A DNA stretch of 6,838 bases from Parafilimonas sp. (GTDB lineage Bacteria > Bacteroidota > Bacteroidia > Chitinophagales > Chitinophagaceae). Position 1 is the first letter of the stretch. Every line of letters starts with the position of its first letter. This document shows positions 1 to 6,828 of this stretch, piece after piece. The stretch covers positions 1 to 6,838 of the forward strand of contig JAICKT010000239.1 of NCBI GenBank assembly GCA_025927795.1, given 5' to 3'. The translations under genes and the position numbers were made by a program. The notes under the pieces were generated by a model. The model made no database searches, was not told where the DNA came from, and saw nothing but the letters and a program-made list of their open reading frames with translations.

Positions 1-939
1 AAACAACGTTGCGATAGTTCAGTTATAAAAGAAATTACTTCTGTTGATGGACATATTTACCAGGTTCCGTGGAAGGTGAATCCATTCATGACGATTTACA
101 ATAAAAATTTATTCCGGGAAAATGGCATTCATCAACTCCCCATAACGTACAGCGATTATTTAAATGATGCCCAAAAATTTAAAGAAAGCACATCAAAAAA
201 AGGAACACCCAAATGGTTTGGTTATACGTCTGTAAGAGAAATTTGGTATGAGCGTTTGTTTAATTTTTATATGTTGTATCTCGCGGCTTCTAACGGAGCG
301 CCGCTTATTAAAGACAATAAAGCTGCATTCAATAATAAATATGCTGTTGATGTTTTTCGCTTTATGCAAACCCTGTATAACAATGGATATTTTACGCGGG
401 AAAATTTAGCGGGTTCCAATGACCCTTTTGTAACGCAACAAATAGCAACAGAGTTTACAGGTCCGTGGCAAACGGATTTTTTATTAAGCATTCCAGGCAG
501 AACTTTTCAATTTGATTATTTACAGCCGCCAGTTCCTGATGACCACCTGGGTCCGGTTTATACGTATGCTGACCCAAAAAATATTGTTGTGTTTAACACA
601 TGCAAACATCCGCAGCAGGCATGGGATTTTATTAAAACAATGATTGATAAAGAAGGAGACCTGCAGTTGCTGGAGCTAACAGGTCAGATGCCGCAGAGAA
701 AAAATCTTGATACTGATAATTTTTATACTGATTTTTTTAAGAAAAATCCAATGACGAAAATTTTTGCAAAGCAGGTGAAATATGTAAAGGGGATTGATAA
801 TTGCGATGTGATTGTTGAAGTGCTTGATATTATTTCACAGGAATATGCAGCCTGTGTTATTTATGGAAAAAAAACACCTGAAAATGCAGTGCGTGACGCA
901 GCAAATGCAGTGAATGTTTTGCTTGCAAATAATAAGTAA
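1..939 (+). CDS. ABC sugar importer, extracellular solute-binding protein (family 1), 5'-truncated by window edge
   Basis: This is the C-terminal 312 residues of a periplasmic, probably lipid-anchored, sugar-binding protein that delivers substrate to the two permeases downstream. The reading frame is open from base 1. The residues before the first GTG (base 76) already match the family (VDGHIYQVPW, then NPFMTIYNKNLFRENGI), so that GTG is internal and the true start and signal peptide lie upstream. The YNK-x-LF-x-E-x-GI hinge segment and the TGPW motif (residues about 153-156 of the fragment) are hallmarks of family 1 binding proteins such as MalE and UgpB. Full-length members usually have about 400-450 residues, so roughly 100-130 are missing. 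The late region with HPQQAWDFIK, then the GQMPQRK segment, is also typical. The gene is followed by a 194-base gap with a palindromic repeat, then the oxidoreductase and permeases. The substrate cannot be assigned from the sequence. Confidence 0.9.
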   Translation, partial: KQRCDSSVIKEITSVDGHIYQVPWKVNPFMTIYNKNLFRENGIHQLPITYSDYLNDAQKFKESTSKKGTPKWFGYTSVREIWYERLFNFYMLYLAASNGAPLIKDNKAAFNNKYAVDVFRFMQTLYNNGYFTRENLAGSNDPFVTQQIATEFTGPWQTDFLLSIPGRTFQFDYLQPPVPDDHLGPVYTYADPKNIVVFNTCKHPQQAWDFIKTMIDKEGDLQLLELTGQMPQRKNLDTDNFYTDFFKKNPMTKIFAKQVKYVKGIDNCDVIVEVLDIISQEYAACVIYGKKTPENAVRDAANAVNVLLANNK

Positions 940-987
940 AATTTTTAAAACTTTTTAAAATTGGTTATCAATGAAGTTATTTAAAAT

Positions 988-1050
988 CGTCATTTCGACG
1001 TTAGGAGAAATCTCCTGAATTCGAGAGATGCCTCGTTCCTCGGCATGACG
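988..1050. repeat. REP-like palindromic intergenic repeat
   Basis: This is a 63-base, comparatively G/C-rich island in an A/T-rich gap. The ends pair (CGTCAT at 988-993 with ATGACG at 1045-1050, with a further CGA/TCG-type match inward after a mismatch). Two inner hairpins are visible: AGGAG/CTCCT (1003-1007 and 1012-1016, loop AAAT) and ATGCC/GGCAT (1028-1032 and 1042-1046, loop of nine). A GAATTC palindrome lies between them. From memory, elements opening with CGTCATTTCGACG and containing GGAGAAATCTC are dispersed in many copies in Bacteroidota genomes. Only one copy is in this window, so its repetitive nature is recalled rather than shown. It has no T-tract after it, so it is not a classic intrinsic terminator. 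Its position right after the binding-protein gene suggests a role in mRNA stability or partial termination (inference). Confidence 0.7.
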
Positions 1051-1133
1051 TTCAAAGAGTATATTTATTTTTATACGCGTTGACAAGCTAAGGATTTATA
1101 CTAAAAAAATTGTTTCATTAAGCAGAACATTAA

Positions 1134-2249
1134 ATGCAATTAAACATTGGAATTGTTGGTGCAGGCGGCTTTGCGCATTTTGCAGCAAAAGCATTTTTGC
1201 AGGTTGCAGGAATAAATATTGTTGCTGTGCACGACGTTAATGAAGCAGTTGCAAAAGAATTATCGAGTGAATTGAATGCAAAAATCTATACAGATTATGA
1301 TGCATTATTAAACGATAGTGACATTAATCTAATTTATATAGCAACGCCTCCATTTTTACACTATCTGCAATCAAAAAAAGCATTGCTTGCAAACAAACAT
1401 GTTATATGCGAAAAGCCAGCTGCATTACATGTTAAAGAAGCGGAAGAATTAGTAACGATTGCAAAGACTGCAGGTTTGTTGTATGTTGTTAATCTTATGC
1501 AGCGCTATAATTTTTTGTACGATGTTGTAAAGAAGATTATTGATGAAAAACTTGCAGGAAATTTTTTACATGGATTTTTTGAGAATTATGCAAGTGATGA
1601 AAACTTAAATGCTGAACATTGGTTTTGGAATGAAGAAAAAAGTGGCGGCATTTTTATAGAACACGGTGTTCATTTCTTCGATATGTTTTCGGGATGGCTT
1701 GGCGAAGGCGAACTTGTAAATGCCTTTACATTACAATCTTCAATCAACAAAAAAATTACAGACCGTGTACAGGCAACTGTTTTATATAAAGATGGATTTG
1801 TAAACTTTTATCATGGCTTTAATCAGCCAAAAATTTTAGACAGGCAGGAGCTGCGCCTGCAATTTGAATATGGCGAAATAACATTGTATGAATGGATTCC
1901 TGTTAAGATAAAATTCCATGGGATTTTTACAAATGAGCAATTAGAAAAAATACTTGACCAGCTTCCGGGCGCTTCGGTTGTTTATCATAATTTGTCTGAA
2001 GAAAATACTTATAAAATGAAAGGAAGATTTTCAGAAAAAAATTTTGATGTGCATGTTACAATAGAACATGGCAATACTGCAGATAAGCAAAACCGTTACC
2101 AGAAAATGGTTTCAGCTTTGATAACAGACCAGTGGAGCTGGATAAAAAATCAGAAACATGTTCGCACAATTGATGAAACAAATGCTGTTCAATCTTTAAA
2201 CATTGCGGAGCAGGCAACACAAACAGCAAAAGGATATAGTCTATTTTGA
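1134..2249 (+). CDS. Gfo/Idh/MocA-family NAD(P)-dependent sugar oxidoreductase
   Basis: This 371-residue cytoplasmic enzyme is expected to oxidise or reduce a hydroxyl of a sugar, sugar derivative or cyclitol with NAD(P). The N-terminal Rossmann fold shows the dinucleotide motif GIVGAGGFA (residues 6-14), an IATPP segment (69-73) and the family's EKP signature (93-95, in ICEKPAA), whose lysine is the conserved catalytic one. The C-terminal half has SGGIFIEHGVHFFD (170-183), the usual GG-x-x-x-(D/E)-x-x-x-H-x-x-D segment, with His180 the expected catalytic histidine. There is no Tat or Sec signal, so it should act inside the cell, unlike many secreted members in Bacteroidota. The ATG lacks an obvious Shine-Dalgarno sequence. 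The gene overlaps the first permease by four bases, so the two are almost certainly co-translated. The length is normal for the family. The exact substrate cannot be told; the context suggests a product of the imported sugar. Confidence 0.9.
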   Translation: MQLNIGIVGAGGFAHFAAKAFLQVAGINIVAVHDVNEAVAKELSSELNAKIYTDYDALLNDSDINLIYIATPPFLHYLQSKKALLANKHVICEKPAALHVKEAEELVTIAKTAGLLYVVNLMQRYNFLYDVVKKIIDEKLAGNFLHGFFENYASDENLNAEHWFWNEEKSGGIFIEHGVHFFDMFSGWLGEGELVNAFTLQSSINKKITDRVQATVLYKDGFVNFYHGFNQPKILDRQELRLQFEYGEITLYEWIPVKIKFHGIFTNEQLEKILDQLPGASVVYHNLSEENTYKMKGRFSEKNFDVHVTIEHGNTADKQNRYQKMVSALITDQWSWIKNQKHVRTIDETNAVQSLNIAEQATQTAKGYSLF

Positions 2250-3142
2250 AGCGCAACGTTCACATAAAAAATAAAAAGCATTTGGCTGCCTCAAAAAAAT
2301 GGCTGCCTTATTTGCTTGTTTCTCCATACCTGCTTTTTGTTGTAGTTTTTGTTTTGTTTCCTGTGTTGTTTTGTTTTTTTCTCACATTCAACAAATGGAA
2401 CATCATCGCGCCAATGCATTTTATCGGCATTGAAAATTACAGACATTTATTCAACGATAAATTATTTTGGTTAGCCATTTATAACACACTAAAATTTTTG
2501 TTGCTGCATATTCCGTTGCAGTTAATTGTTTCATTGCTTTTAGCTGAATTGCTGAACAAACATATAAAAGCAAAATCTTTTTTCAGAGCATCTTTCTTTA
2601 TGCCCGTAATAGTTTCCGGCGTTGTTGTAACTATTTTATGGCAGCAGTTGTTAGGCGTTGATTCAGGTATAATTAATCGCCTGCTTACAAGTATTGGATT
2701 AGCAAAAGTTGGCTGGCTGGTTAATCCTGATATCGCTATTTATTCCATCGCAATTATGGCAACATGGAAGAATATTGGTTTGTATGTTATTTTATTTTTA
2801 GTCGGTTTGCAAACAGTTCCGCCGCAATATTATGAGGCTGCAAAATTAGAAGGCGCAACACGCTGGCAACAATTTTATCATATTACTTTACCCATGATAA
2901 ATCCAACGATTTTTATGGTGGTTATTTTATCAACTATCGGCGGGTTTTCTTTGTTCATCGAGCCTTATATTTTAACGGGCGGCGGACCCATGAATCAAAC
3001 ACTTTCAGCAGTTTTATACATTTATAAACAGGCGTTTCAATATTATAACATGGGTTATTCTGCAACGCTTGGATTTTTTTATGCATTAATAATTATGACA
3101 GTTGTAATACTGCAAAAAAAATTTATTGAAAAAGAAGAATGA
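2246..3142 (+). CDS. ABC sugar importer permease, MalF/UgpA-like
   Basis: This 298-residue inner-membrane subunit forms half of the sugar translocation channel. About six membrane segments are visible (roughly residues 20-46, 76-104, 117-137, 164-188, 222-243 and 269-290), after a basic N-terminus that would stay cytoplasmic. The EAA loop that contacts the ATPase is intact: EAAKLEGATRW (197-207), then HITLP (212-216). A SFFMPVIVSG-like segment and the GGGPMNQT stretch (245-252) are typical of the MalF/UgpA/LacF branch. The start is an unusual TTG that overlaps the upstream stop as TTGA. An in-frame TAG at 2237-2239 rules out an earlier start, and AGGA at 2231-2234 may serve as a distant ribosome site. 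The only other plausible start before the first membrane segment is TTG at 2282. Translational coupling to the oxidoreductase is likely. The partner permease follows. Confidence 0.92.
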   Translation: MKRNVHIKNKKHLAASKKWLPYLLVSPYLLFVVVFVLFPVLFCFFLTFNKWNIIAPMHFIGIENYRHLFNDKLFWLAIYNTLKFLLLHIPLQLIVSLLLAELLNKHIKAKSFFRASFFMPVIVSGVVVTILWQQLLGVDSGIINRLLTSIGLAKVGWLVNPDIAIYSIAIMATWKNIGLYVILFLVGLQTVPPQYYEAAKLEGATRWQQFYHITLPMINPTIFMVVILSTIGGFSLFIEPYILTGGGPMNQTLSAVLYIYKQAFQYYNMGYSATLGFFYALIIMTVVILQKKFIEKEE

Positions 3143-3145
3143 GCA

Positions 3146-3177
3146 ATTTGAAAATTTGATGATTTGAAAATTTGAAA
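3146..3177 (+). repeat. Four 8-bp tandem units (ATTTGAAA) ending at a start codon
   Basis: The gap between the two permease genes is almost entirely made of four consecutive octamers: ATTTGAAA at 3146, the variant ATTTGATG at 3154, then ATTTGAAA at 3162 and at 3170. The last unit ends at 3177, directly before the ATG at 3178, so the array occupies the ribosome-binding region of the second permease. Similar TTTGAAA-type arrays are, from memory, common between genes in Chitinophagaceae. An A/T-rich unstructured leader fits the weak use of Shine-Dalgarno sequences in Bacteroidota. Copy-number change would alter leader length but not a reading frame, because an in-frame TGA (3160-3162) sits inside the array. 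Confidence 0.8.
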
Positions 3178-4005
3178 ATGAAAAAGCGTTTTTCTGTTGG
3201 AAGGATTTTAATGTATGCAGTGTTGCTCATTGCTGCTATTTCATTTATTTATCCTTTCATTTGGATGATTGGTGCATCATTAGCGCCAATGAATGAAATA
3301 GGAACGATGAACTTATTTCCTTCGCATCCAACGTTCAGCAACTTCAAAACAATGCTTGCAAAAATCCCGATAACGCGTTCATTGTTCAATAGTTTATTCG
3401 TTGCATTAAGTACAACTTTTTTGGTATTGATAACAGCTTCAACTGTTGGTTATGCATTGGCTAAAATGAAATTTAGAGGAAGGCAATTCATATTTTATGT
3501 AATTGTTTTTACAATGTCGCTGCCATTTCAAATTACACTGATACCAAATTATATCACGATGATTAACCTGCATTTTGTTGATACATTTTTAGCGCTTATT
3601 ATTCCATTTTCTGTAAGTGCATTTGCTATTTTAATGTTCAGGCAAGCATTCCAGGGTTTGCCGCAAGCTTTAATTGATGCAGCAAGATTAGATGGATGCA
3701 ATGAGCTTGGAATTATATTCAGAATATTATGGCCGAACATAAAACCAACAATTATAACGGTTGCCATATTAGTATTTATCGGTTCGTGGAATGAAGTGTT
3801 GTGGCCGCTTATTGTAATCAGAAATGAAAATTTGATGACGATGCCGCAACTTGTAACATTGTTTGCAGTTGGCGGAAGAGCAGACGCGCAACTCGGTGTA
3901 AAAATTGCAGCTGCTGTTTTATTAGCATTGCCTGTAATGATTGCATTTCTTTTCTTTCAAAAATATTTTATACAAAGCATGGCCTCAACAGGATTGAAAG
4001 ATTAA
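3178..4005 (+). CDS. ABC sugar importer permease, MalG/UgpE-like
   Basis: This 275-residue inner-membrane protein is the second channel subunit of the importer. The N-terminus is short and basic (MKKRFSVGR). About six membrane segments follow (roughly 10-33, 70-94, 104-128, 136-155, 190-212 and 240-265). The ATPase-contacting loop reads DAARLDGCNE (167-176), then LWPNIKP (184-190), so aspartate replaces the first glutamate of the EAA motif, a common variation in this branch. The FIWMIGASLAP stretch after the first segment and SWNEVLWPL (203-211) are typical of MalG/UgpE/AraQ-type permeases. The ATG at 3178 is preferred over the in-frame TTG at 3172, because it sits exactly at the end of the tandem repeat and is the standard codon; the TTG would add only two residues. 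The nearest upstream in-frame stop is TGA at 3160-3162. It pairs with the permease 35 bases upstream. The cognate ATPase is not in the window. Confidence 0.92.
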   Translation: MKKRFSVGRILMYAVLLIAAISFIYPFIWMIGASLAPMNEIGTMNLFPSHPTFSNFKTMLAKIPITRSLFNSLFVALSTTFLVLITASTVGYALAKMKFRGRQFIFYVIVFTMSLPFQITLIPNYITMINLHFVDTFLALIIPFSVSAFAILMFRQAFQGLPQALIDAARLDGCNELGIIFRILWPNIKPTIITVAILVFIGSWNEVLWPLIVIRNENLMTMPQLVTLFAVGGRADAQLGVKIAAAVLLALPVMIAFLFFQKYFIQSMASTGLKD

Positions 4006-4034
4006 GGAATGAGGAAATGAGGAATATTGAATGA
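4006..4034 (+). repeat. Degenerate GGAATGA tandem repeat after the second permease
   Basis: Immediately after the permease stop come GGAATGA (4006-4012), GGAAATGA (4013-4020) and a decayed unit beginning GGAAT and ending GAATGA (4021-4034). The rest of the 84-base gap up to the next gene is plain A/T-rich sequence without a clear hairpin or promoter. It may be one of a family of short intergenic repeats. Its GGA-rich units resemble ribosome sites but lie more than 50 bases before the next start, so a translational role is unlikely. Confidence 0.55.
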
Positions 4035-4089
4035 CAGACTTAACTGAATAAAAATTCATCAATACAAAATAAAAGAACAACGCCAATTA

Positions 4090-5514
4090 ATGAAACTTAC
4101 TAAACATCCGCTTCGTTTGAAGGCTTCTTCAAAAGCAGTAATTACACACTTTTTGTTTTTACCGGGAAATGATCGCATTAAAACAATGGTAAAGCGGGTA
4201 CAAAATTTAGATGAGCAGGAAGTTGATGTTTACATGAAACAAGTGATGAAAAATTTTGCAAAACGTCACCGCAACATTGAAAAAATTTTTTTAAAACACT
4301 TTAGCAGGGTGCAGGATCAATATGCAAAAAGCCTTGAGCGTTTTTCAGCCAAAAAGAAATTATTGCTTGGCGCATATTTCACAAAAGAATATTCATTCCA
4401 GGCAGCAGCATTATTTAACCCTTCTATCGTACCGCATCCCGATCAAACAAATTTAAAGCCGGGCGAACAAAGGTTTATCATGAGTTTAAGAGCTACGGGC
4501 GAAGGCCATATTTCATCCATCGTTTTTCAAACAGGAATTGTTGATTCTAAAAATATAAAACTTGATAAAAGCTCAGGCTATTATTCTGCTTTGGAAAGAA
4601 AAGCAGATATGGCTTATGCAAAAGATTTTATCAGTAAACGTGCATCAACATTTCCATCTTTCAATCCGGAAGTGTTGAACATTTTGCCAAACTTTTTTAC
4701 TTATACTGAAGCGCATGTTATTTTTAAATCAATAGCACCACATCATCCTTCACACAAACATTCAATTGAAATAATTGAAAATATTCTCGATACAAATTAT
4801 GGATTAGAATCTGCAACGCATTTGCCCGTAAATGAAACTGTAATTTTTCCAAATGCCAAAGCTGAAAAAATGGGTGTGGAAGATGTTCGGTTTGTATTAT
4901 TTAATAATGAAGGTGAAAGTTTTTATTGCGGAACTTATACAGCTTACGACGGGCGTAGCATAAAAACGCAATTGATAGAAACGAAAGATTTCAATGAATT
5001 TAGAGTACGCACATTGTATGGCAGCGCTATATCCAACAAAGGCATGGCATTGTTTCCTGAAAAAGTAAATGGTAAATATGTGATGCTTTCAAGACAGGGC
5101 GGCGAAAAAATTTATATCATGTTTTCTGATGACCTGTATGTTTGGACCGATTTCCAGGTATTGATGGAGCCGCTTTATACGTGGGAATTATTGCAGTTGG
5201 GTAATTGCGGCTCGCCGTTAAAAACTGATAATGGCTGGCTGGTATTAACGCATGGCGTTGGTGCCATGCGCACTTACGCAATAAGTGCAATATTGCTTGA
5301 CCTGAATAATCCCGCAAAAATTATTGGAAGATTAAGTGTACCATTAATTGAAGCAGGCAAAGTAGATCGTGAAGGTTATGTGCCCAATGTTGTTTATACC
5401 TGCGGTTGTATGCTGCATGAAAATTTATTGATTATACCTTATGCGGTTTCTGATTCTGCCACGGCATTTGCAACAATAGAATTAGATGAACTTTTAAATA
5501 ATCTTAAGCCATAA
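4090..5514 (+). CDS. Long-form GH130-like glycosidase/phosphorylase
   Basis: This 474-residue protein has no signal peptide and is expected to act in the cytoplasm. The C-terminal two thirds match the five-bladed beta-propeller of glycoside hydrolase family 130, whose known members phosphorolyse or hydrolyse beta-mannosides. Visible landmarks are FNPSIV (109-114), GVEDVRF (262-268) with the E-D-x-R segment that carries the expected catalytic aspartate (Asp265), NKGMALFPEK (316-325), LSRQ (333-336), GSPLKT then GWLVLTHGVG (374-379 and 382-391), GYVPNVVY (429-436) and a final PYAVSD segment (450-455). Lys378 and His388 fall where phosphorylases hold basic phosphate-binding residues, which leans toward a phosphorylase but does not settle it. 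Two features lengthen it beyond the usual 300-400 residues: a charged, probably helical N-terminus (about 25-90) and an extra region, partly helical, between FNPS and the ED motif (about 160-240). It precedes the lipoprotein gene by nine bases. Family call firm, activity and substrate uncertain. Confidence 0.85.
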   Translation: MKLTKHPLRLKASSKAVITHFLFLPGNDRIKTMVKRVQNLDEQEVDVYMKQVMKNFAKRHRNIEKIFLKHFSRVQDQYAKSLERFSAKKKLLLGAYFTKEYSFQAAALFNPSIVPHPDQTNLKPGEQRFIMSLRATGEGHISSIVFQTGIVDSKNIKLDKSSGYYSALERKADMAYAKDFISKRASTFPSFNPEVLNILPNFFTYTEAHVIFKSIAPHHPSHKHSIEIIENILDTNYGLESATHLPVNETVIFPNAKAEKMGVEDVRFVLFNNEGESFYCGTYTAYDGRSIKTQLIETKDFNEFRVRTLYGSAISNKGMALFPEKVNGKYVMLSRQGGEKIYIMFSDDLYVWTDFQVLMEPLYTWELLQLGNCGSPLKTDNGWLVLTHGVGAMRTYAISAILLDLNNPAKIIGRLSVPLIEAGKVDREGYVPNVVYTCGCMLHENLLIIPYAVSDSATAFATIELDELLNNLKP

Positions 5515-5523
5515 AATTTTAGT

Positions 5524-6828
5524 ATGAAGAAAGGCGCGCAGTTTATGGTTTTATTATGTGCTGCAGTTTGCATGGCTGTCACTTGCAAAAAACAATCGGC
5601 ACCTGAACCAACACAAACTGCGCAAGATACAGTGCTTGTAAATATGAAGCATTTGAATGCTTTGTATGCGCCCTTCACATTTAATACTGGTGTTAACGCA
5701 GCAGGTATTTATATTTATTCTGAAGCACCGGATTATCATCTTGTGCCTGATGCTGATGAAGGCTTTACCTGCGTTGATGATGTGGCAAGGGCTGTGCAAG
5801 TGTACACAAGAAACAAAAACTTTTCATCAGATACATCCATGCAAAACAAAGCATACAACCTTATAGATTTTATGTTGCAAATGCAATCAGGCAATGGCTA
5901 TTTTTTCAATTTTGTTTTTCCTGATTATTCAATAAACACAAGCGGACAAACAAGCACTAATAATGCAAACTGGTGGTCGTGGCGCGCATTGTATGCACTT
6001 TCTGAAGCAAGCCCTGTAATCAAAAATAAAAATGCACAGTTAGCAGAAAAAATGGATGCAGCGATAAGTATATTAATTAGTAAAATAAAAACTGATTTTA
6101 TTTTATTGCCGGAAAACACTAAGGTTGTTGAAGGAATTACAGTACCACAATGGCTGCCTGCCGGAAGCGGTACTGACCAGGCTGCTATTCTTTTGCTTGG
6201 TCTTTTGCCTTATGCAAAAACGGATGCAACACTTTCTTCATACATAAAAAAATTGGCTGATGGAATTGTATTGATGCAACATGGAGATGCAACGCATTTT
6301 CCTTATTCGTGTATTTTAAGCTGGGAAAATACATGGAGTGCTTATGCAAGCGACCAGGCTTATGCGTTAATGAAAGCTGGTGAGTTTTTTAATGATACAT
6401 CATACCTTAATAAAGGCATTGCCGTTGCAGATAATTTTTATACATGGATATTGCAAAACGGAATTAAATCTCATATAGAAATGCAAAGTGACGGAACGCA
6501 ACTATCAATCATCAGTCAACAAAATTTTGACCAGATTGCTTATGCAATAAGACCAATAGTTACTGCTGCTGCAGAGGCTTATCACATAACAAATAATGAT
6601 AAGTATGCAGATTTAGCAGGACATTTTGCAGCATGGTTTTTAGGTACAAATGATGCGAATCAAATTATGTATTCAACAACGACAGGAATATGTTTTGATG
6701 GTATCAGGTCAGCAAATTCTGTGAATATGAATTCTGGTGCTGAATCGACTATTGAAGCATTACTTACCATGGAAATTGCAGAAGCAAATCCTGCAATTAA
6801 AACAGCGATGTATACATATAAAAAGTAA
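5524..6828 (+). CDS. Lipoprotein with probable alpha/alpha-toroid (six-hairpin-like) domain, function unassigned
   Basis: This 434-residue protein starts with a hydrophobic leader and a lipoprotein cleavage site ending AVT-C21, followed by KKQ. The lipobox is slightly off consensus (Thr before Cys), but CKK starts are common in Bacteroidota lipoproteins. The lack of acidic residues after the cysteine gives no surface-export signal, so periplasmic anchoring is likelier. After a Pro/Thr/Gln-rich linker (about 24-36), repeated amphipathic helices and aromatic turns suggest a toroid like those of many glycan-active enzymes. Conserved-looking clusters are DADEGFTCVDDVARA (76-90), NWWSWRALYALSEA (149-162), SWENTWSAYASDQAY (266-280) and NSGAESTIEALL (403-414). 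Acidic residues Asp76, Glu79, Asp85, Asp86, Asp277 and Glu407 are candidate active-site residues. I do not recognise a named family; a glycoside hydrolase, epimerase-like or glycan-binding role is possible. The short spacing after the GH130-like gene implies one transcript. Confidence 0.75.
   Translation: MKKGAQFMVLLCAAVCMAVTCKKQSAPEPTQTAQDTVLVNMKHLNALYAPFTFNTGVNAAGIYIYSEAPDYHLVPDADEGFTCVDDVARAVQVYTRNKNFSSDTSMQNKAYNLIDFMLQMQSGNGYFFNFVFPDYSINTSGQTSTNNANWWSWRALYALSEASPVIKNKNAQLAEKMDAAISILISKIKTDFILLPENTKVVEGITVPQWLPAGSGTDQAAILLLGLLPYAKTDATLSSYIKKLADGIVLMQHGDATHFPYSCILSWENTWSAYASDQAYALMKAGEFFNDTSYLNKGIAVADNFYTWILQNGIKSHIEMQSDGTQLSIISQQNFDQIAYAIRPIVTAAAEAYHITNNDKYADLAGHFAAWFLGTNDANQIMYSTTTGICFDGIRSANSVNMNSGAESTIEALLTMEIAEANPAIKTAMYTYKK

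Noticed and set aside
76..78. GTG as the start of the solute-binding protein
   Set aside because: The frame is open back to base 1 and the preceding residues already match the family, so the gene continues beyond the window edge.
940..962. AATTTT/AAAATT inverted repeat as a terminator after the binding-protein gene
   Set aside because: The stem is six A-T pairs with an 11-base loop and no G/C-rich core or clear T-tract following it; it is likely just A/T-rich composition.
1080..1102. TTGACA and TATACT resembling a sigma-70 promoter before the oxidoreductase
   Set aside because: The spacer is only 11 bases instead of about 17, and Bacteroidota use a different consensus (TAnnTTTG near -7), which I do not see clearly here. 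A promoter somewhere in this gap is still possible.
3172..3174. TTG as the start of the second permease
   Set aside because: It lies inside the tandem repeat, two codons before an in-frame ATG at 3178 that is the more likely initiator.
5439..5799. Minus-strand and alternative-frame open frames over the GH130-lipoprotein junction
   Set aside because: They overlap well-supported genes, show no recognisable domain, and are short enough to occur by chance.
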